Both the position numbers and the translations under genes were made by a program. Below the pieces are notes generated by a model, which was not told the DNA's origin, did no database searches, and saw only the letters and a list, made by a program, of their open reading frames with translations. From Clusia tigrina (Eukaryota > Arthropoda > Insecta > Diptera > Clusiidae), in assembly GCA_920105625.2 (NCBI GenBank), contig OV050030.1, positions 429,256,240-429,320,239 on the forward strand: a DNA stretch of 64,000 nt, read 5' to 3'. Numbering within the stretch: position 1 is the stretch's first letter; every line of letters starts with the position of its first letter. Below are positions 24,801 through 37,736 of the stretch, one piece after another.

Positions 24801-27800
24801 AGTGACAGTTGCCACCACAGTGGTTTTGTTCCCATTGGTGGGTGCAATCGTCGGTACTGGCACCCAATCGGGAGGCGGCGGACGGGGCTGCCACTCCTCA
24901 TTGCTGGTACCATTTGCGCCCGGCTCAGCGTCCGCATTCGTCCAAGTGACCAAACCTGGTGTCAGGGTACTTGTGGTAAATGGAGTTTCTAAGTTGCCTG
25001 ATTCGGTGGTGAGGGTGGTGGTGGTGGTCAAAATAGTACTGGGGTGCAAAGTGGTGCTGAGGATGGGTGTAGCTGTAGTGGTTCTGGTTGTTGAGTGAGT
25101 GGTGGTAGTTGTCTGTTTCGTGGTGGTTGTAGAACTTGCTTCTGTGGTCGTTGAAGTTGTGTGGGGCGCTACATGAGTGGTGGGCTTCCTGGTGATTTTG
25201 GTGGCAGCTGTGGTGGGAGCGGGCGCTGTTGTAGTGGCAGTATTGCCACGTGTGGGTTTTGGTACCTTCACAATCTCTGCCGTGGGTTTTGGCTTGGGAC
25301 GAGGTGCGTGCGTGGTTGGTTTTTTCGTCTGTGTTGGTGTGGTGCTGTTGTTAAATTCAATGTTGGCGGTTCCGTTTATTATAGGCGGCTTGCGCACTGT
25401 AGACGAGGGGGAAATGACCGTGGAAGTGCCGTTAGCGTGTGACGGCTGACTGGAAGCTGCTGTTGTAGTTGACAATGGCCTCCATGTAGGTTTGCTTGCA
25501 GGACGTTTTGTTGGGGGCGGTGGTTTCTTCGTGGTCGCGGGCCTTTTCGTCACTTGTGGCTTCGTTTTGTTTGTGATCTTGGGTGTGGTCGTTGTGGTGG
25601 TGGTGCTCTTCGGATTAGTGAGCAAATTGCCGGTAGTGGGGCTGGGTCGGCGAGTTGGAGGCTGGGTGTCATCGATGATGGTGGCCTCGGTGGGCGTTGG
25701 CGTGGTGGTTTCGACGATTTGGAATGTGAAGAATTTCGTGGGCTGCTGCGAGGTGCTGTCGACACGTTGTTCCACTTGAGGTGCTTTTGTTGTGCGCTCA
25801 GTGGTGAGCATCGGTCTGGTAATGGTTGTTTTTCTGCGCGGCGGCTTAATCGTGGTTGGTGCAACGGTGGATTTGAAATTGGAGCTTGGCCTGCCCGTTG
25901 TTCTGACCACAAACTGCGAAGTCTTGTGTGTGGTGTGCACTGGCGGCCGCTTTGAGGGCGTTGTTTTCACTGGTTTTGCACTCGTGTTTGTGGTTTGTGG
26001 TGTTGCAGCGCTAACAACTTTCGTGCTTGTGTAGCTTTGGGTGACATTCTTAAGATTCACACTGACGCTGCTGCTACTGATGGTGGTGCTGCTATGGTGA
26101 ACCGGAAGCTGAGTCTCTGTTGTGATTTTGAATAGAGCGCTTGTAGGCAGAGTGGTGGATTCATGTGCAAAGTGAGATATCGTGTTTTGGTCGATGCTAT
26201 TGTCGCTTATTTCTTGAGCGTACAATGTTTCGTCCTAAAAGAGTGTGGTGAATTTGGGATGTGGTAAAAAGATGGTGAGTTTGGTATTTATACATACCTT
26301 CATTTGGCAACAAGAACCAAAGTAGAAACGATCGATACAGGTGCCTAGATGTGTTCCATTCTGTTTAATGCAATCGATGGCGAACATACAGACGCCCGAG
26401 CGACCCGACTTTCGCACTATGCACGGTAGGTGCCGTATATTTCTGCCAGATTGAACTGAAAATATACAAAGAAAATTATCAATTATTCCTCTTCATTTTT
26501 GTGAAATTCTAAACTAAAAACTCAAGCCACGCAGTTATTCTGTTCCCTAGTTTTATCTCTTTTCATTTCCGTTGCTTTTCACATTAACGCCTCGCATTTG
26601 AACGCCAATTAGAGAATCCAGAGAACCGTTAACTAAACAGTTAACATAAGTGAAAATGAACCGCCAAAGAAGCAGCGGCTGCGGCAGCAAACCGGCAGTG
26701 GCCGCAGCCTAGCGTACAATAACTTCGCCGCGTCTTCTGCCGTTGTCACATAAATTTGGTTGTACTTATTATGTGTAAGCACTTCGCTGAAGTGGATTTT
26801 TCGAAAAATTACAATAATTATTAGTGTAAAAAGCACAGAAGTAACTCAACAGGCGAGGCGGCGAAGCGCACTGGTATATCAGGAAAACATTCGAAGCAGA
26901 GAGCGAGGAACATTCAGCTCAACAAACAAGAATTGTGGATTAAAAGCAAAAGAATTAATGTTCTTTATTATGTTCTTAGTGCGATTGTTGTTGGCTCTTG
27001 TGGCATCATGTAACTGCGGCGCTGATGTGCATCAAAATTGAATAATACAAAAGACTCCAGACACGCACCGGATTTGTATGTGATAATTTTAAAAGCCAAA
27101 AGAAAACATATCAAATATAATTAAAGCGAAGAAAGAGTCAGAAAAAGAATACCCGCAACTACATAAATAGGCCAATTTGTGAGCTTTATTGTTCTTTTGC
27201 TTCATAAACGCTCAACACGAACGCCGTGGCCACTAGGAAAATAAATTAAAAAATAAAAAGAAAAATTATGGTAAAATGACTTGAAAAAATGCGCGAGCAA
27301 TTTTCTCTTGGCATTTTGCATCTTGCATCGGCAGCAGCTCCGGCTGCGACTGCGACAGTTGCGAGTGGTGAAATGCGGTCACAGAACGGAATGCGGCAAC
27401 AAGCGTGTCCATGAAACCGTGGTTGTAGTGCCTGTGGATGTGCCTGCTTGCGTACCATTGACAGTGGCCAAAGATCACTGCCGGGCCACTAAGCCCCTCA
27501 GTATCCAAATGCGAAATGAGCTACAGAAGAGGAAAAATATCGGCAAGCAAGATGAAAAGTAAAGAAACATGCTTCAACGTGGTTAGACTGGCGACGGGAG
27601 ACGGACGAAGCGGGAGAATAGGTACGCACGTTAGTTGGGAATATGGAAATATGGACGCATTTGTTGCCGAGGCGGTTTTCATCTCATCATGTGTGCTTGT
27701 GAAATAAATTAACACACCTTATCTGTTCGATTTACAAGGGGCGTGTCACTTGTACCGCGGCCCCTTATTACCGTTACTTGTTCCAAGTATGTGTCTTTCA

Positions 27801-30800
27801 CTGCTTTGAAGAACGGGACTGTTACTTATTGACTATGATGATTTACTTAATGACTATGTTGGTGTTGTTATTATATTGGATATATTGCGCAGTGAGGTTC
27901 AGAATAACGCTTTTACGGCTGTGTTTCTACTGTGTTGTGGGTCTGCTTTTGCTCTTTTCATACGCTCTACACTCTACACGCTCCTCAGGAGGTGTTGCTA
28001 CGCTGCCCTGTTGGTTTCCGATTTATATGTTATTTATTATAGAATTAGTGCATTTAGGGAAGCTCCTAACTTTGGGTGAATTTTGTGTACGTCCTTTCAT
28101 CGAAAACAAAATGACAAAGGTAAATAAAAAAGATTGTAACTGTGTCACAAACCAAAGTAGCTGCGCACACTCACTGTACAAGCAGCCACCGCCGCCGTGC
28201 TTGTCGCCACTCCATACAGGGTGGCCGCAAGCAGAGTTCATTGTCCTCTTCTCACTTCATATTTCCGTATTGTAGTACTTTTTTCTTATTTTTTGCGGTT
28301 CTTTTCCATTCTTTTCGCTTAAATTTCACTTGTCTCAACATTTTCAAGTATGTCCAGCTGGTTGGGTGATTGGTGGCTCGATGGCTTCTTAAGACACAAA
28401 ATTGTGGCACTCACAAGAATTATTTCACAATGTTGCTAAGTTTCTTCAATCGTTGTTTGTTTTGCTTCTGATTTGGTCCCGTTAGACGAACTGTGAAGGA
28501 AACCCGGCTGGTTCGTAGTTAGTGCAATGAACCCGGCAATGAACCCGGCAATTAACCAAGTCAAACTTGCTTGATCCATCCAGGCAGCTGTTGATTAGTT
28601 ACGCTGTTTTATGATTAATATCCCATTGTCGTGGTCGTGATCGGAAGTTCAGGACAGTCTGCTGATCGGTCACCGGGTCTTTAAGTTATGCGGTCGTGCC
28701 CCTCGGTCGGTTGGGTGGGAAAGTGGACCCTTGGGATACATCGTTATACGAAAAAATGTTTAAATTGGGTCTTGCCGAGCTCGTCTTATCTACACGGTCA
28801 ACTGAGTTGGGTGGGTTTGCATAAATGGTCAACCTTGATACAAGAAAGCAAGCTTCATTAACTGCGAACAAATTTCTCGGATCAGTATCCCGGAAACTGG
28901 AGAGGATGGCATATAGGAGAATCATGTACATATATCCTGCCCAGTGTTAGCTTCGTCCATAACTAAGACTGCGTCGAACTGTTTGCATTAAATTGTTTGC
29001 TTGTTTGTTCCACCACAAGATGGCAAATCACTCCAACAACAAATTGGAATACAACAAAACACAAACATACTCGCATCGCACAACAACAAATAACAAAATC
29101 GACTGCGAGTTAGAAACTGTTTTCAGCTGCAGGAACACGCAACTGCCCAACAAAACGCTACAACAACAAAACGAAAATAAACGTAGCCACAAAGCAACCA
29201 GCGCGGCTCAGCGAATGCTCGAAAGAGTTTGTCACGTTTTACAGTCGACGCCAAGAGCAACGCTGGCAGCTCAGCTGATGCCAACTGTAAAATACACAGG
29301 TAAACTGATTCAGCTGAAGTGATTGGACTGGGCACAGTGGGCCGAGCGGTGCAATTAGATGGATATAATTCCAGATTAATAAGGATTCACCTGCCAGAGT
29401 GAAATAAAATAGTGAGATTGAGAGAGAGTGACTCGATTTGATAAGTCACTGTGTGTGGGTAGTAGCAAACCTACATTCACGTAAGTACCTACAATTACTG
29501 ATGAGGATTTGTCAGCTGAGTAACTATTATACGGGTCATTGGACTATCGACACGCACGCTAAAAAAAATAGGCATTCCATTCAACGCTTATTTTAAGAGC
29601 TGCACAGATCCACAAGGGAGAGAAACAGTCTTTGTGATTGTTCAGCCCTCGCTCGCATGAGACTCAAGCCTTTTGCTAGAGAGTCTGTGGCATAGCTCTA
29701 GTTTAGAACTTTCCGACCTAACTAAATTTATAAACAACTCCGGCTGACTGTAATTCATGTCATAGTATATCACCATCTTTAGGCTTACGAGGATATGGTA
29801 TCAAAACGTCACTAGTGCTAATTGGGGCGACCCAACGGTTGTCAGTCATTTTATCTACCTAAGCAAACCGAAAATGGAGGAAAACACTCAAAGGCCAAAT
29901 CGTTTGACTGCATGGTCAACAAATTTGTATAGAAACAAATTCTATCAACACACTTGAAGCTTCTCACGGCTGAAAAGACGACATCTTCCATCATTGTAAA
30001 TTATTTTATGAAGTCAACTCATAATTCACAGAATTATAATATATATATTCCATTATTAATGTTAGGATTTGAACACACAATTGTCAATCTCTTGTAGAAT
30101 ATACAATCAAAAACTGAATTGAAAAAAAAATGTGTTCATATATACACAGAGTTTGTACTTTCGAGTTTCACCAATCAATCAATTGTGTCGAAGTTATATT
30201 CCCGATGTCATATCTATCTCGATTCCCGTCCAGTCTCTGCATAGTTTCCAGTGGAAATATTCCACTATGTTTTGGAAACGACATGTCTGGTCCGCTTGGT
30301 TGCAGAATGGGAATGAACAAGATAGAAAAGCCAATATTGGTAAAATTATTCAATGAGGTCTTCAGATCTTTGACTAAAATTCCAACAAATGGCAAATTGT
30401 GTTCTTTCGATGAATACTTTACAATGTTTTCTAATTAATTTAAAAAAATTGTAAGGATCTCTGTGGAGTTGAATTTGAAGACCTATATTTTGGATATTAC
30501 CTACTCTATTATCGCAAATGCATTAAGATTTGGAAGAATGTTGAGTCACAACTATACTTTCTGTGGTTCTTTTCTACTCGAAGGGGTCCTCCCGAAGTAC
30601 AAGTTATTGAAATTGTTACTATATATACACGACTTTTATAGGTACGACCTTTGTGCATATCATGATCTCTTTTCACCCACGTTCCAAATCTAGACAGTGC
30701 TGAAAAATGCTCCATACATGATGACGATGATCTGTGAATGCACTACACTCGAGATTCATTCCACTGTACATCGTTTAATCAGCGGAGTGCGGGCGTGCGG

Positions 30801-33800
30801 CAGTACCACCAGCAGCGTCTTGTTGCTTTGCATTTCGTTTGAATATTTTTTAGGTCAACACTTCTTAAATATCCGTACAGTCGCAGCCAGAATGTCGCAC
30901 AACCCGCAGCAGTGCTCTGTCGACTCTGCTGCCGCGGTTGCTGTTTCTGCGATTTGGTATGCGAGTGGCTTTCCTCCGAGCTGGTGCTGATTACAATATT
31001 TGTGGGTGAGGCGAGCGGAAACTAGGTCGCTGTGCCAATTTTGTAGCCAGCAGAGGCAGTAGCGCAAGTATTCGCTTCAAATTTGTTTTTCTAGTTTTTC
31101 AGCTTAGGAGGAGCTTAGATTGCAGAGGGACACTGTCGATGCAACTGTAAGCTGAGCTCATGGAACACCCGGGGACATTTCCAATCTGCCCCAACAAGTG
31201 TACATATGCTTTATGGCCCTAGCGCGTTCGCCCATTTCAGCCTTTTACCTGATTGCCCGTTTTCGGCTGCTGCTTCTTTCCCTTTCACTTGTCGCCTTTC
31301 TTCGGTATCTTTCAACGTTTTTTCTGTCTTCGTTGCCGTTTTTTCTTTTTTTTTTGTATAAACCATAATTTTTTAGTCCAGCCATAAAAACTCTGTGGAC
31401 AGGCACGGCACGCTCCACAGCAGCCGCTGTTGCTGCCGCTGACTTGGATGCAGCTCTGCTGATGGCGGCATTCTTCTCTGTTGACCTCAATTGCTTTTGC
31501 CCTCCTAATAAGAAAGTTTGTAGTTTGTATTTTCATCGATGCTGGTGCTGAAATTGCTGTTGCTGTTGTTGTTACGGTTCTCTTTCCTCACATGGTGAAT
31601 GCAGTTGGCTCCTAGACAAACCGGGTTGCTGACTATAAGCGAACTACGAAGTGGGATGTGCGGCAGGATAATTGAGTGTGAATTATAATAAACTTTGTTT
31701 GGCGTTTTTCTGCCATACACTTTTCACTACGTTCACCGCAAAAGGCGGACCTGGCGAAAACGGGAAACCTCGGCCATCGCACAGAGAGAAGGAAAATTAT
31801 GTGCTCGAACCGCCTCGTCGACCCCCCGTACATCATTGTTCACATATTTGTGTACAAAACCGCAAACATGGAAATTTTTCACACTAAGCGCTGACGCAGC
31901 GCCGTGTTTCACTTTTAGATTAGCGCTCGGGCAATACGTGAGAGAAAGTAAAGAGCAATTCTGTGGCCGAGACAGCTGCCAACCAGAAGGCTGCTGGGTG
32001 TGTGTAGCTGTGTGTGTCCGTGTGCGTTGATGACAATTATGCCATTAAGATAAGCAGCAGCAGAACGCGGCCAAAAAAGTCGGATAGAAAGACTTCAGGC
32101 ACGAACTTTTACACGGAAATCGTTGAGAAAGCCAAAAACAATTTGAAGAAATTCTTTAAGCATTCGGAGAAGCGGTGCAGCGGTTTATTAGTAAATGAGA
32201 TATAACCATGAAACATGGCTGTGCACGTGCTCGCTCGGTTTATTAATATGTGCCCACATTCATTGAGAAAGCCGCGACAGACCAACTGCGCTAACATTTC
32301 CTTTGGTCAAATAATGGAATAGAAACTACATAATTTCTGAATGTAATCTCTCCCCTTATCCCTTTCTAAGTAAGTATCGAGGTTAGGCCAACATGGTCAT
32401 TATCTCAGTACCCAACTGTAGTAGATGGAAGAGATGAAGTGCTGGTCAAACATACAAACTACCAGAATCGTCGAATTTTAGATCTATTTAAAAACAGCCG
32501 ACTTTAAATCCACATTCGACATGATCTGGCAAGAATCACGATTCTAATCACTGGGAAATCAGAGGAATTACCCATTGTGATTTGATGGAACATTTCCAAG
32601 GAGCACGATTCTCCAATGCGATGAGAATTAAAGTAGGCACATTACATGAAGAATAACTCTGCTTGTATTTTATTTGAGTAATGTTAAAATTCTCTGAGTG
32701 TATAGGGCTCTGATCTTTAAATCATTGATTTTCTGAGGACGAAATCAGTGTACAAACATTTTACAACGTTGTAATTCACTGAATCCTAACTTTACCTTTG
32801 AAAATTTGACTTTAAAAAGATATTTAGAGTCTGCAACACATCAGCTTGTTTGGATAGGTAGCTAGGTAGGAGTAACAGCTCAGTTTACCAAAGTACACTT
32901 GAGCACACCTAATGGCCCGTTTGGATACCACAGTGTGGCGCCGTTCAAGCACTGACTAAAGATGGTGGTATTCAGCACAATGGACAGCGCTGGGAAAGGC
33001 ACGACTCCCCCATTATGTCAAAGGACATCATCCTGATAATTTGATGAATTTTCCTATGTCCCTAATATTGAAGGATTATAGCTTTGTCAAAGCTGTGAGA
33101 AATGGGGTAGCAAAGGTGCGATTTCTTCTTCGGATAGGTAGTTGGTAGTATAAAATATAATAACATATGTGTCTAGAATCATCAAAGCTCCAAAAGAAAT
33201 AACACTTGTCCTCACTAGAGGTTCCTTCCAAAATACCAAAAGTGTCTACTATTGTCTTTAAATTGTGACCTCAGGAGCAAGCTTCTGGTCTCTGAGACAG
33301 ATACCAGTTTATTTACACAACAACGTTACTATGCTTCAATATAGAGCAGTTGGGAACGTTTTACTTCATTGCTTAAAATAGGTTTCTGTAGAACCTATAA
33401 AAAATGGAGCTAGTTATAGCTACATTCTTTGCAGCTCCACAACGTTATATTTGGCAATATTCCAAGGCCTCTTCTAACTATTTATTGGGGTGTGTGTGTG
33501 TGTCCAAAACAAAGAGGTATGCTTGGGGACCTGATTCTCCCTGGCGCTACTTATACAGATACGTCATTTGTAGCTTCACGACGAAATATTTGGCAATATT
33601 CCAAGTCCTCTTCTAACTATTTATTGGGATCTGAGTGTCCAAAACAAAGAGGCATGCTTGGGGACCTGATTCTACCTGCTTCAAACTTCTTTCTCTCTCA
33701 CATATATCTTAAAGTGCCCAACTTCAGAAAAGCGAATGGTTTCCTTGCGATACTCACTTCAAACGAATATACTCCATTGTTGCTTGGATATATGTACGGG

Positions 33801-34778
33801 ATTTGACAATCGAAAAACTTTGATGGCTACTCTGCCCTCCGTATTTGTTGAAGCCGACAGTATTTACATGCAGAACGACTGGTCCCTCTCTATAAATTGC
33901 CAGCAAATGGAAATGTAGGTCACACTCTTTGCTTCTGAACTGATTGCTGCGATGTTGCGTGGCTCACGGCTCAGATCGTGATAAATCGGGGAATGCAAAC
34001 TGCCAATTTGCCAATTAGGCAGAATTGGGTCTCTTTCGCTCAATAGAGTTGCAATTAAACTTAATTAAGTGATTACACGATACGGCTTAATCGCTAGTGA
34101 AGCGAGCGGTCGGAGCAGTGGTAGAGGCCGCAGATGAACACTAAACTCAAGTTGCGTCCGAGTTACAAAGAACTTAAAAGCATTTCTTTTGCAGCCGCTT
34201 AGCTCGGCTCTGAAGAAACAAGAATTAGAAAAGATGTTTTAGTCACTGCTGCCTCTACCTCTGCCCCAGCCTCTATCGCCGCCGATTGCCGAACTGGTCT
34301 ACGGGTTAATGCGAGCGAGGTTCATTGGCTTTATTTTGGCTTCTTTTTCACTTCTATATAAACTAATTTAAAACGGCATTCGCGGCAAAACTAGTTTGCC
34401 CCTCGCTTTAAAGGTTTTGTGTTATTTAGAAATTCGTATGAATGCGTATAAACTGCTCAATTAAAGTTCCTTTGCCTCCTACTTACATTGTGCCAAGCTG
34501 GGATTATCCACGAACACTGGGCTCGCGGCAGCTGTGTGCAGGAGGCTTATTAGCACTGCAATGCCCAGGCCAAGAACTGTGCTCCAGTGCTGCTGTTTGG
34601 ACGCTGGAACTCTGCCTTGGCAGCTTGTGCACGGAACTTTGGGTGGGCGGGCAGTGGAGCATAAGAACGGCGATGATGGTAATGATGATTCTGACGGTGT
34701 TGGTGCTGGTGATAATGGCAGTGAAGCTATTGCAGGCGTCAGAAATGTGGCGGGTTGGAAATGTCGTGTGCTACCCAT
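21890..34778 (-). CDS. CG8170: Mucin-stalked trypsin-type serine protease, CG8170-like, 8 coding exons, 1031 aa
   Basis: Predicted stubble-type protease, probably cell-surface or matrix-bound. Coding exons (minus): 34487-34778, 26298-26455, 24800-26234, 24307-24750, 22681-22858, 22444-22596, 22111-22382, 21890-22053 (3096 nt; GT-AG junctions, phases agree). The ATG at 34778 directly abuts a splice acceptor (TTTGCAG|ATG), so the 5' UTR lies in an upstream exon. Residues 1-65 are Pro/Ser-rich, then a hydrophobic helix at 66-82 (LGLGIAVLISLL), so either a type II membrane anchor or a late signal peptide. Six-Cys knot C109, C120, C126, C137, C146, C147. Residues ~151-776 are a Thr/Pro/Lys-rich mucin-like stalk including a Gly-Thr hexanucleotide repeat. 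Activation R787|IVGG; triad H832, D882, S980; D974 means trypsin specificity. The stalk diverges quickly, but the protease and knot closely match recalled Drosophila CG8170. The first coding intron is 8.0 kb. Confidence 0.92.
22111..22382 (-). CDS. CG8170: CG8170-like exon 7: S1 core after the catalytic Asp up to the Ser loop
   Basis: Part of the gene at 21890-34778, listed because its boundaries matter. It encodes the WGRLYEDG region and ends at DSCEG one codon before the catalytic GDSGGP. The next intron (22054-22110) is 57 bp with no in-frame stop, so unspliced message would still translate across the junction with a 19-residue insertion. Correct splicing is supported by the canonical GT-AG pair and by the conserved EGDSGGP that results. 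Confidence 0.85.
22859..24306 (-). other. Intron between stalk and protease domain of the CG8170-like gene
   Basis: 1448-bp GT-AG intron (donor GTAAGT at 24306, acceptor CATTGCAG at 22859) in phase 1. No conserved exon or mobile element recognised inside; short open frames on either strand show no family features. Confidence 0.8.
24413..24449 (-). repeat. Hexanucleotide repeat coding for alternating Gly-Thr
   Basis: About six copies of (ACCTGT)n on the plus strand with one CCCTGT variant, read on the minus strand as alternating Gly and Thr in the CG8170-like stalk (exon 24307-24750). Six-base units keep the frame, so length changes are tolerated. Confidence 0.85.
26456..34486 (-). other. 8.0-kb first coding intron of the CG8170-like gene
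   Basis: Donor GTAAGT at 34486, acceptor TTTTCAG at 26456, phase 1. Contents seen: a 12-bp repeat around 28527-28558, a 139-bp tandem duplication at 33409-33680, possible repeat-derived sequence near 32850-33110, and CAA-rich sequence near 29030-29180. The longest open frame (27778-28275, plus) lacks an ATG at its edge and resembles no family I know. An intron this size next to the signal/anchor exon is a typical place for enhancers, but none can be identified by eye. Confidence 0.75.
33409..33680. repeat. Tandem duplication of a ~139-bp unit
   Basis: Two head-to-tail copies, 33409-33547 and 33548-~33680, sharing TTTGGCAATATTCCAAG, CCTCTTCTAACTATTTATTG and CAAAACAAAGAGG[TC]ATGCTTGG. The copies differ by a few substitutions and a (GT)n expansion in the first, so the duplication is not brand new. 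Inside the 8-kb intron of the CG8170-like gene. Confidence 0.85.
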
Positions 34779-35880
34779 CTGCAAAGAGTAAAGAAAAGAA
34801 TAAATTATGAATCTGAAAGTTATTTTGCTATATTTCTATATAAGGCACAGAATTTTCCAAGCAGACTCAAGTTTGTTGTGCTGTGTTAAGGGCCTTCCTC
34901 CCAACAGCTGGGAAATAACCTGGATCAGCCCTCAACTGAAGTAGCTGCTACGAAATCGCAATGACTCACACTCAACTTGACTGCAAGCCATTGAGCTAAC
35001 GAACAATTCACAGAACTGCGAGTTCATTTAATCCAAATGAGGTGATCAATTGAGGCGCGTCAACCTGCGCAATGTGAACATGGCAGAAAATATTTTGAAT
35101 CGCCAGCGACGTAGACTGCGGTTGGAGAAAGTTCGCCACCGTCAGAAAACGCTGATCAATGTTTGCGAAACAATTTTGGATTTTTTGAATAGTTGCCCAT
35201 TGCAGTGGCCGCAAAAGTGGGTTAAGCAGAAGTGAAAGAAGTGGGTTTCCGGAGGGCTGCACTTAGTCACTGCATCTGCCGCAGAAATCGAAAGTGAAGC
35301 GCTGAGTTAGTTTTTGGGTGAGGCCGAGCGGGCTGATATTTTTGGCAAGCGATAGCAGAATGCGTGCTCATTGCATTGGCATTTCCAGCAAGCGCTGCGG
35401 TTGCGGAAGTAGTGGAAAGTGATGCAACACAAATGTGGCATGATAATCAGTGCACTCAACTTTGAGTCGCATGAGAAATCCAGCCAGTCGTGAGAAAGTT
35501 GAGGAGCACCACGAAGACAGCGACAAAAACAATGCGCGATCACAGAAAGTTATGTGGCGGGAAGAGCGTTCTAACTGCCAGTCAAACGGTACTGAAGACC
35601 AGCGGTAGAAGTAGCAGCTGCCGCAGATACAGCAGCCTCAGTTGCTGATCACCACTGCCCTGGCTGCTGCTCGCTCAGTAACTGGTTAAAGCGGAACAAA
35701 AAGAATCAAAAGGGGACTGCGATTTATGAGAGTGGACTGAATGACGTTGCTTTGTTGCAGTTGTTGCTCATTATTCGCCGTTATTGTTGCTACTGTTGCC
35801 ACTGCTGCTGGCGTGCCTGCAAGTCTATTCGTAGATTCAGCCAATATCAGTGGGTGACAATGAAGTGCACTTCCACTTAC

Positions 35881-36060
35881 TTGCGCCGACTACAATGTTG
35901 AGACACTTCGGGCCGGCCCCGAGTAGCTGTAATTCCAGCGGCTCATATTAACCGCAACAGAAGTCAGGAACTGGGGACCGAAGCGGAGCCAGCGCGGGTT
36001 CTTCGTTCGTTCGTTCTTCTTTTTTCACTTTTGTGCTTCGTGCTCGACCATCGTGTGAAG
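35881..36060 (-). other. Probable 5' noncoding exon of the CG8170-like gene (upstream limit unknown)
   Basis: The CG8170-like start codon sits immediately after a splice acceptor, so an untranslated exon must lie upstream. A consensus donor (GCGCAA|GTAAGTGG) is present on the minus strand with its last exonic base at 35881, giving a 1102-bp intron to 34779. The far end is a guess: I see no clear TATA box, and the GC-richer stretch between 35880 and about 36060 is only the most plausible exon body. Confidence 0.35.
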
Positions 36061-37697
36061 GCGCGGCTTGCGTAACACGGTCATTGACATTGCCGAGCAT
36101 TTGTGTGATGCAATTGCAGCGTACTTCAAATGCCGCACTTGGCTGATAACACTTTAAATAAATATGCGTGAATCCTATGCCACCAATTTTCTGTCTACTG
36201 CCGGAAAGTAAAGCTTCAAGATTTAAGGAAGTTTTCGCTTTTTCGACCTTCGATAGCCCCTCTCTTTAAGCCGAAATCACTTGGCGGGATTGCTACAAAA
36301 CACGAATTCTTTGGAATAACAATTCGAAGTGCGGAACTGAAGCGAGTATGGGCAAATAAAAACCCCTTGTCCCCTTCATACTTTTACAATACTTGTTCTA
36401 ATTGCTTTTGCAGAATAGTTCTATGTGTGAGAGATGCTTGAACAGTGCTCTGTCCTCACAGAAATTGAGTTCAAGAGTTCTCTTCATTTTAATAGCAGAG
36501 TATAGTACAAAATCTCGCAAATACGATTCTGTAGGGTAATCTATTATATGTGACAAATTTAATATAAACTATTTCTATATCAGATATTCTTAAATTCTTC
36601 ATTTACTATTGAAGTACTTTAATGGAATTACGTGAGGAACACCACATACAATACCCCAACCAGTTTCCGTCTTATACATATGATAGTCTCTCTGATAGCC
36701 TTATACATATGATAGGCGGTATGCTCTATGCCCTTTGGCATATAGGAGTGTATAAACATAACCCCACAAGAAGAAGTCGGTTGGTTTGAACACTGTTACA
36801 AAATAAATTATAATTATTAGCACGATACCAATCATCGCTCGTCTCTATTCATCCTCAATGAAGAATTGGCTGATCACACCACCACTAAAAGCACAGAGTT
36901 TCTGTGTATGAAAGTGACGCTGTAATGGTTTGTATACCCAAAAATCCGGATAAGTATTTCAAACAGTGAAGCCTATGGCTAATTGGCTTCATTTCACGGG
37001 AACTGGATAATATACAGGTGGGGATATAAGATTTTGGTCAAAATTGTCTCGGTAGATGCCTGCGAAAATCCAAGTGAGGAATTGAGAAATTTCATTTCAC
37101 CGAGGCGCTGGTTTATCCTCTACGGATTCGGAGGTTTAGAGTTTTCCAGCAATATGGTGGGTAGGGTTTCACTTGGACGATCATGCTGACTGAATTAGAT
37201 ATAAAGTTATAATACCCCTGCTGTATTTGAGCTTCAGCCGAAAGCCGTGGTGCCAGTACGCCAAATAACCAAGTGCTTATTTTCCACAGCACCCAATATA
37301 AAATGTTCTCCAATAAACTTTCATAATGAGACTCGAGAACCAAATCCATCACGAGTTTCTATCGATCAAGTTTTATGTAAATCTTATCCGATGGAATAAT
37401 CCTTGTAAGACCCCAATTGCTAAATGTATGAAATGTAACACTAAATTCACTTGCTACAGGCGGGATACTGTGTTTTTTTAGAGTTCGTTGCCGGAGTGTT
37501 TTGTTGATACCGCAAACATCTTTCTAGTTTCACACCTTCTTCGTATTTGGGTCACGTTCTGTAGCAGAACACCAACAAAATATGCGAATTAACACAATTG
37601 TGAAGCTCAGTCGCGGGTGCGTGAAATTCGAGCACAAACGAAACTCTCGAGCAAATGATTTCTATAAGTAGGCCAACGGAATACCCGCATAACATAA

Positions 37698-37736
37698 ACA
37701 CACACACACACACTCGCACACACAGCCACTCACACA
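37698..37736. repeat. (CA)n-rich microsatellite
   Basis: A CA run of about 16 bp at 37698-37713 followed by interrupted CA to 37736. Confidence 0.8.

Noticed and set aside
24384..26034. Long plus-strand frames rich in Val and Gly
   Set aside because: They are mirror frames of the Thr/Pro-rich minus-strand stalk exon, whose ACN/CCN codons read as valine and glycine on the other strand.
28686..28931. Possible LTR-retrotransposon or other protein fragment on the minus strand
   Set aside because: Open for 81 codons but no gag, protease, RT or integrase motif and no LTR pair found around it.
30130..30438. Degenerate serine-protease C-terminus (GNDMSGPLGC resembling GDSGGPL)
   Set aside because: Only one short resemblance, no His or Asp motif nearby, no activation site, and no splice context. 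Chance similarity is more likely.
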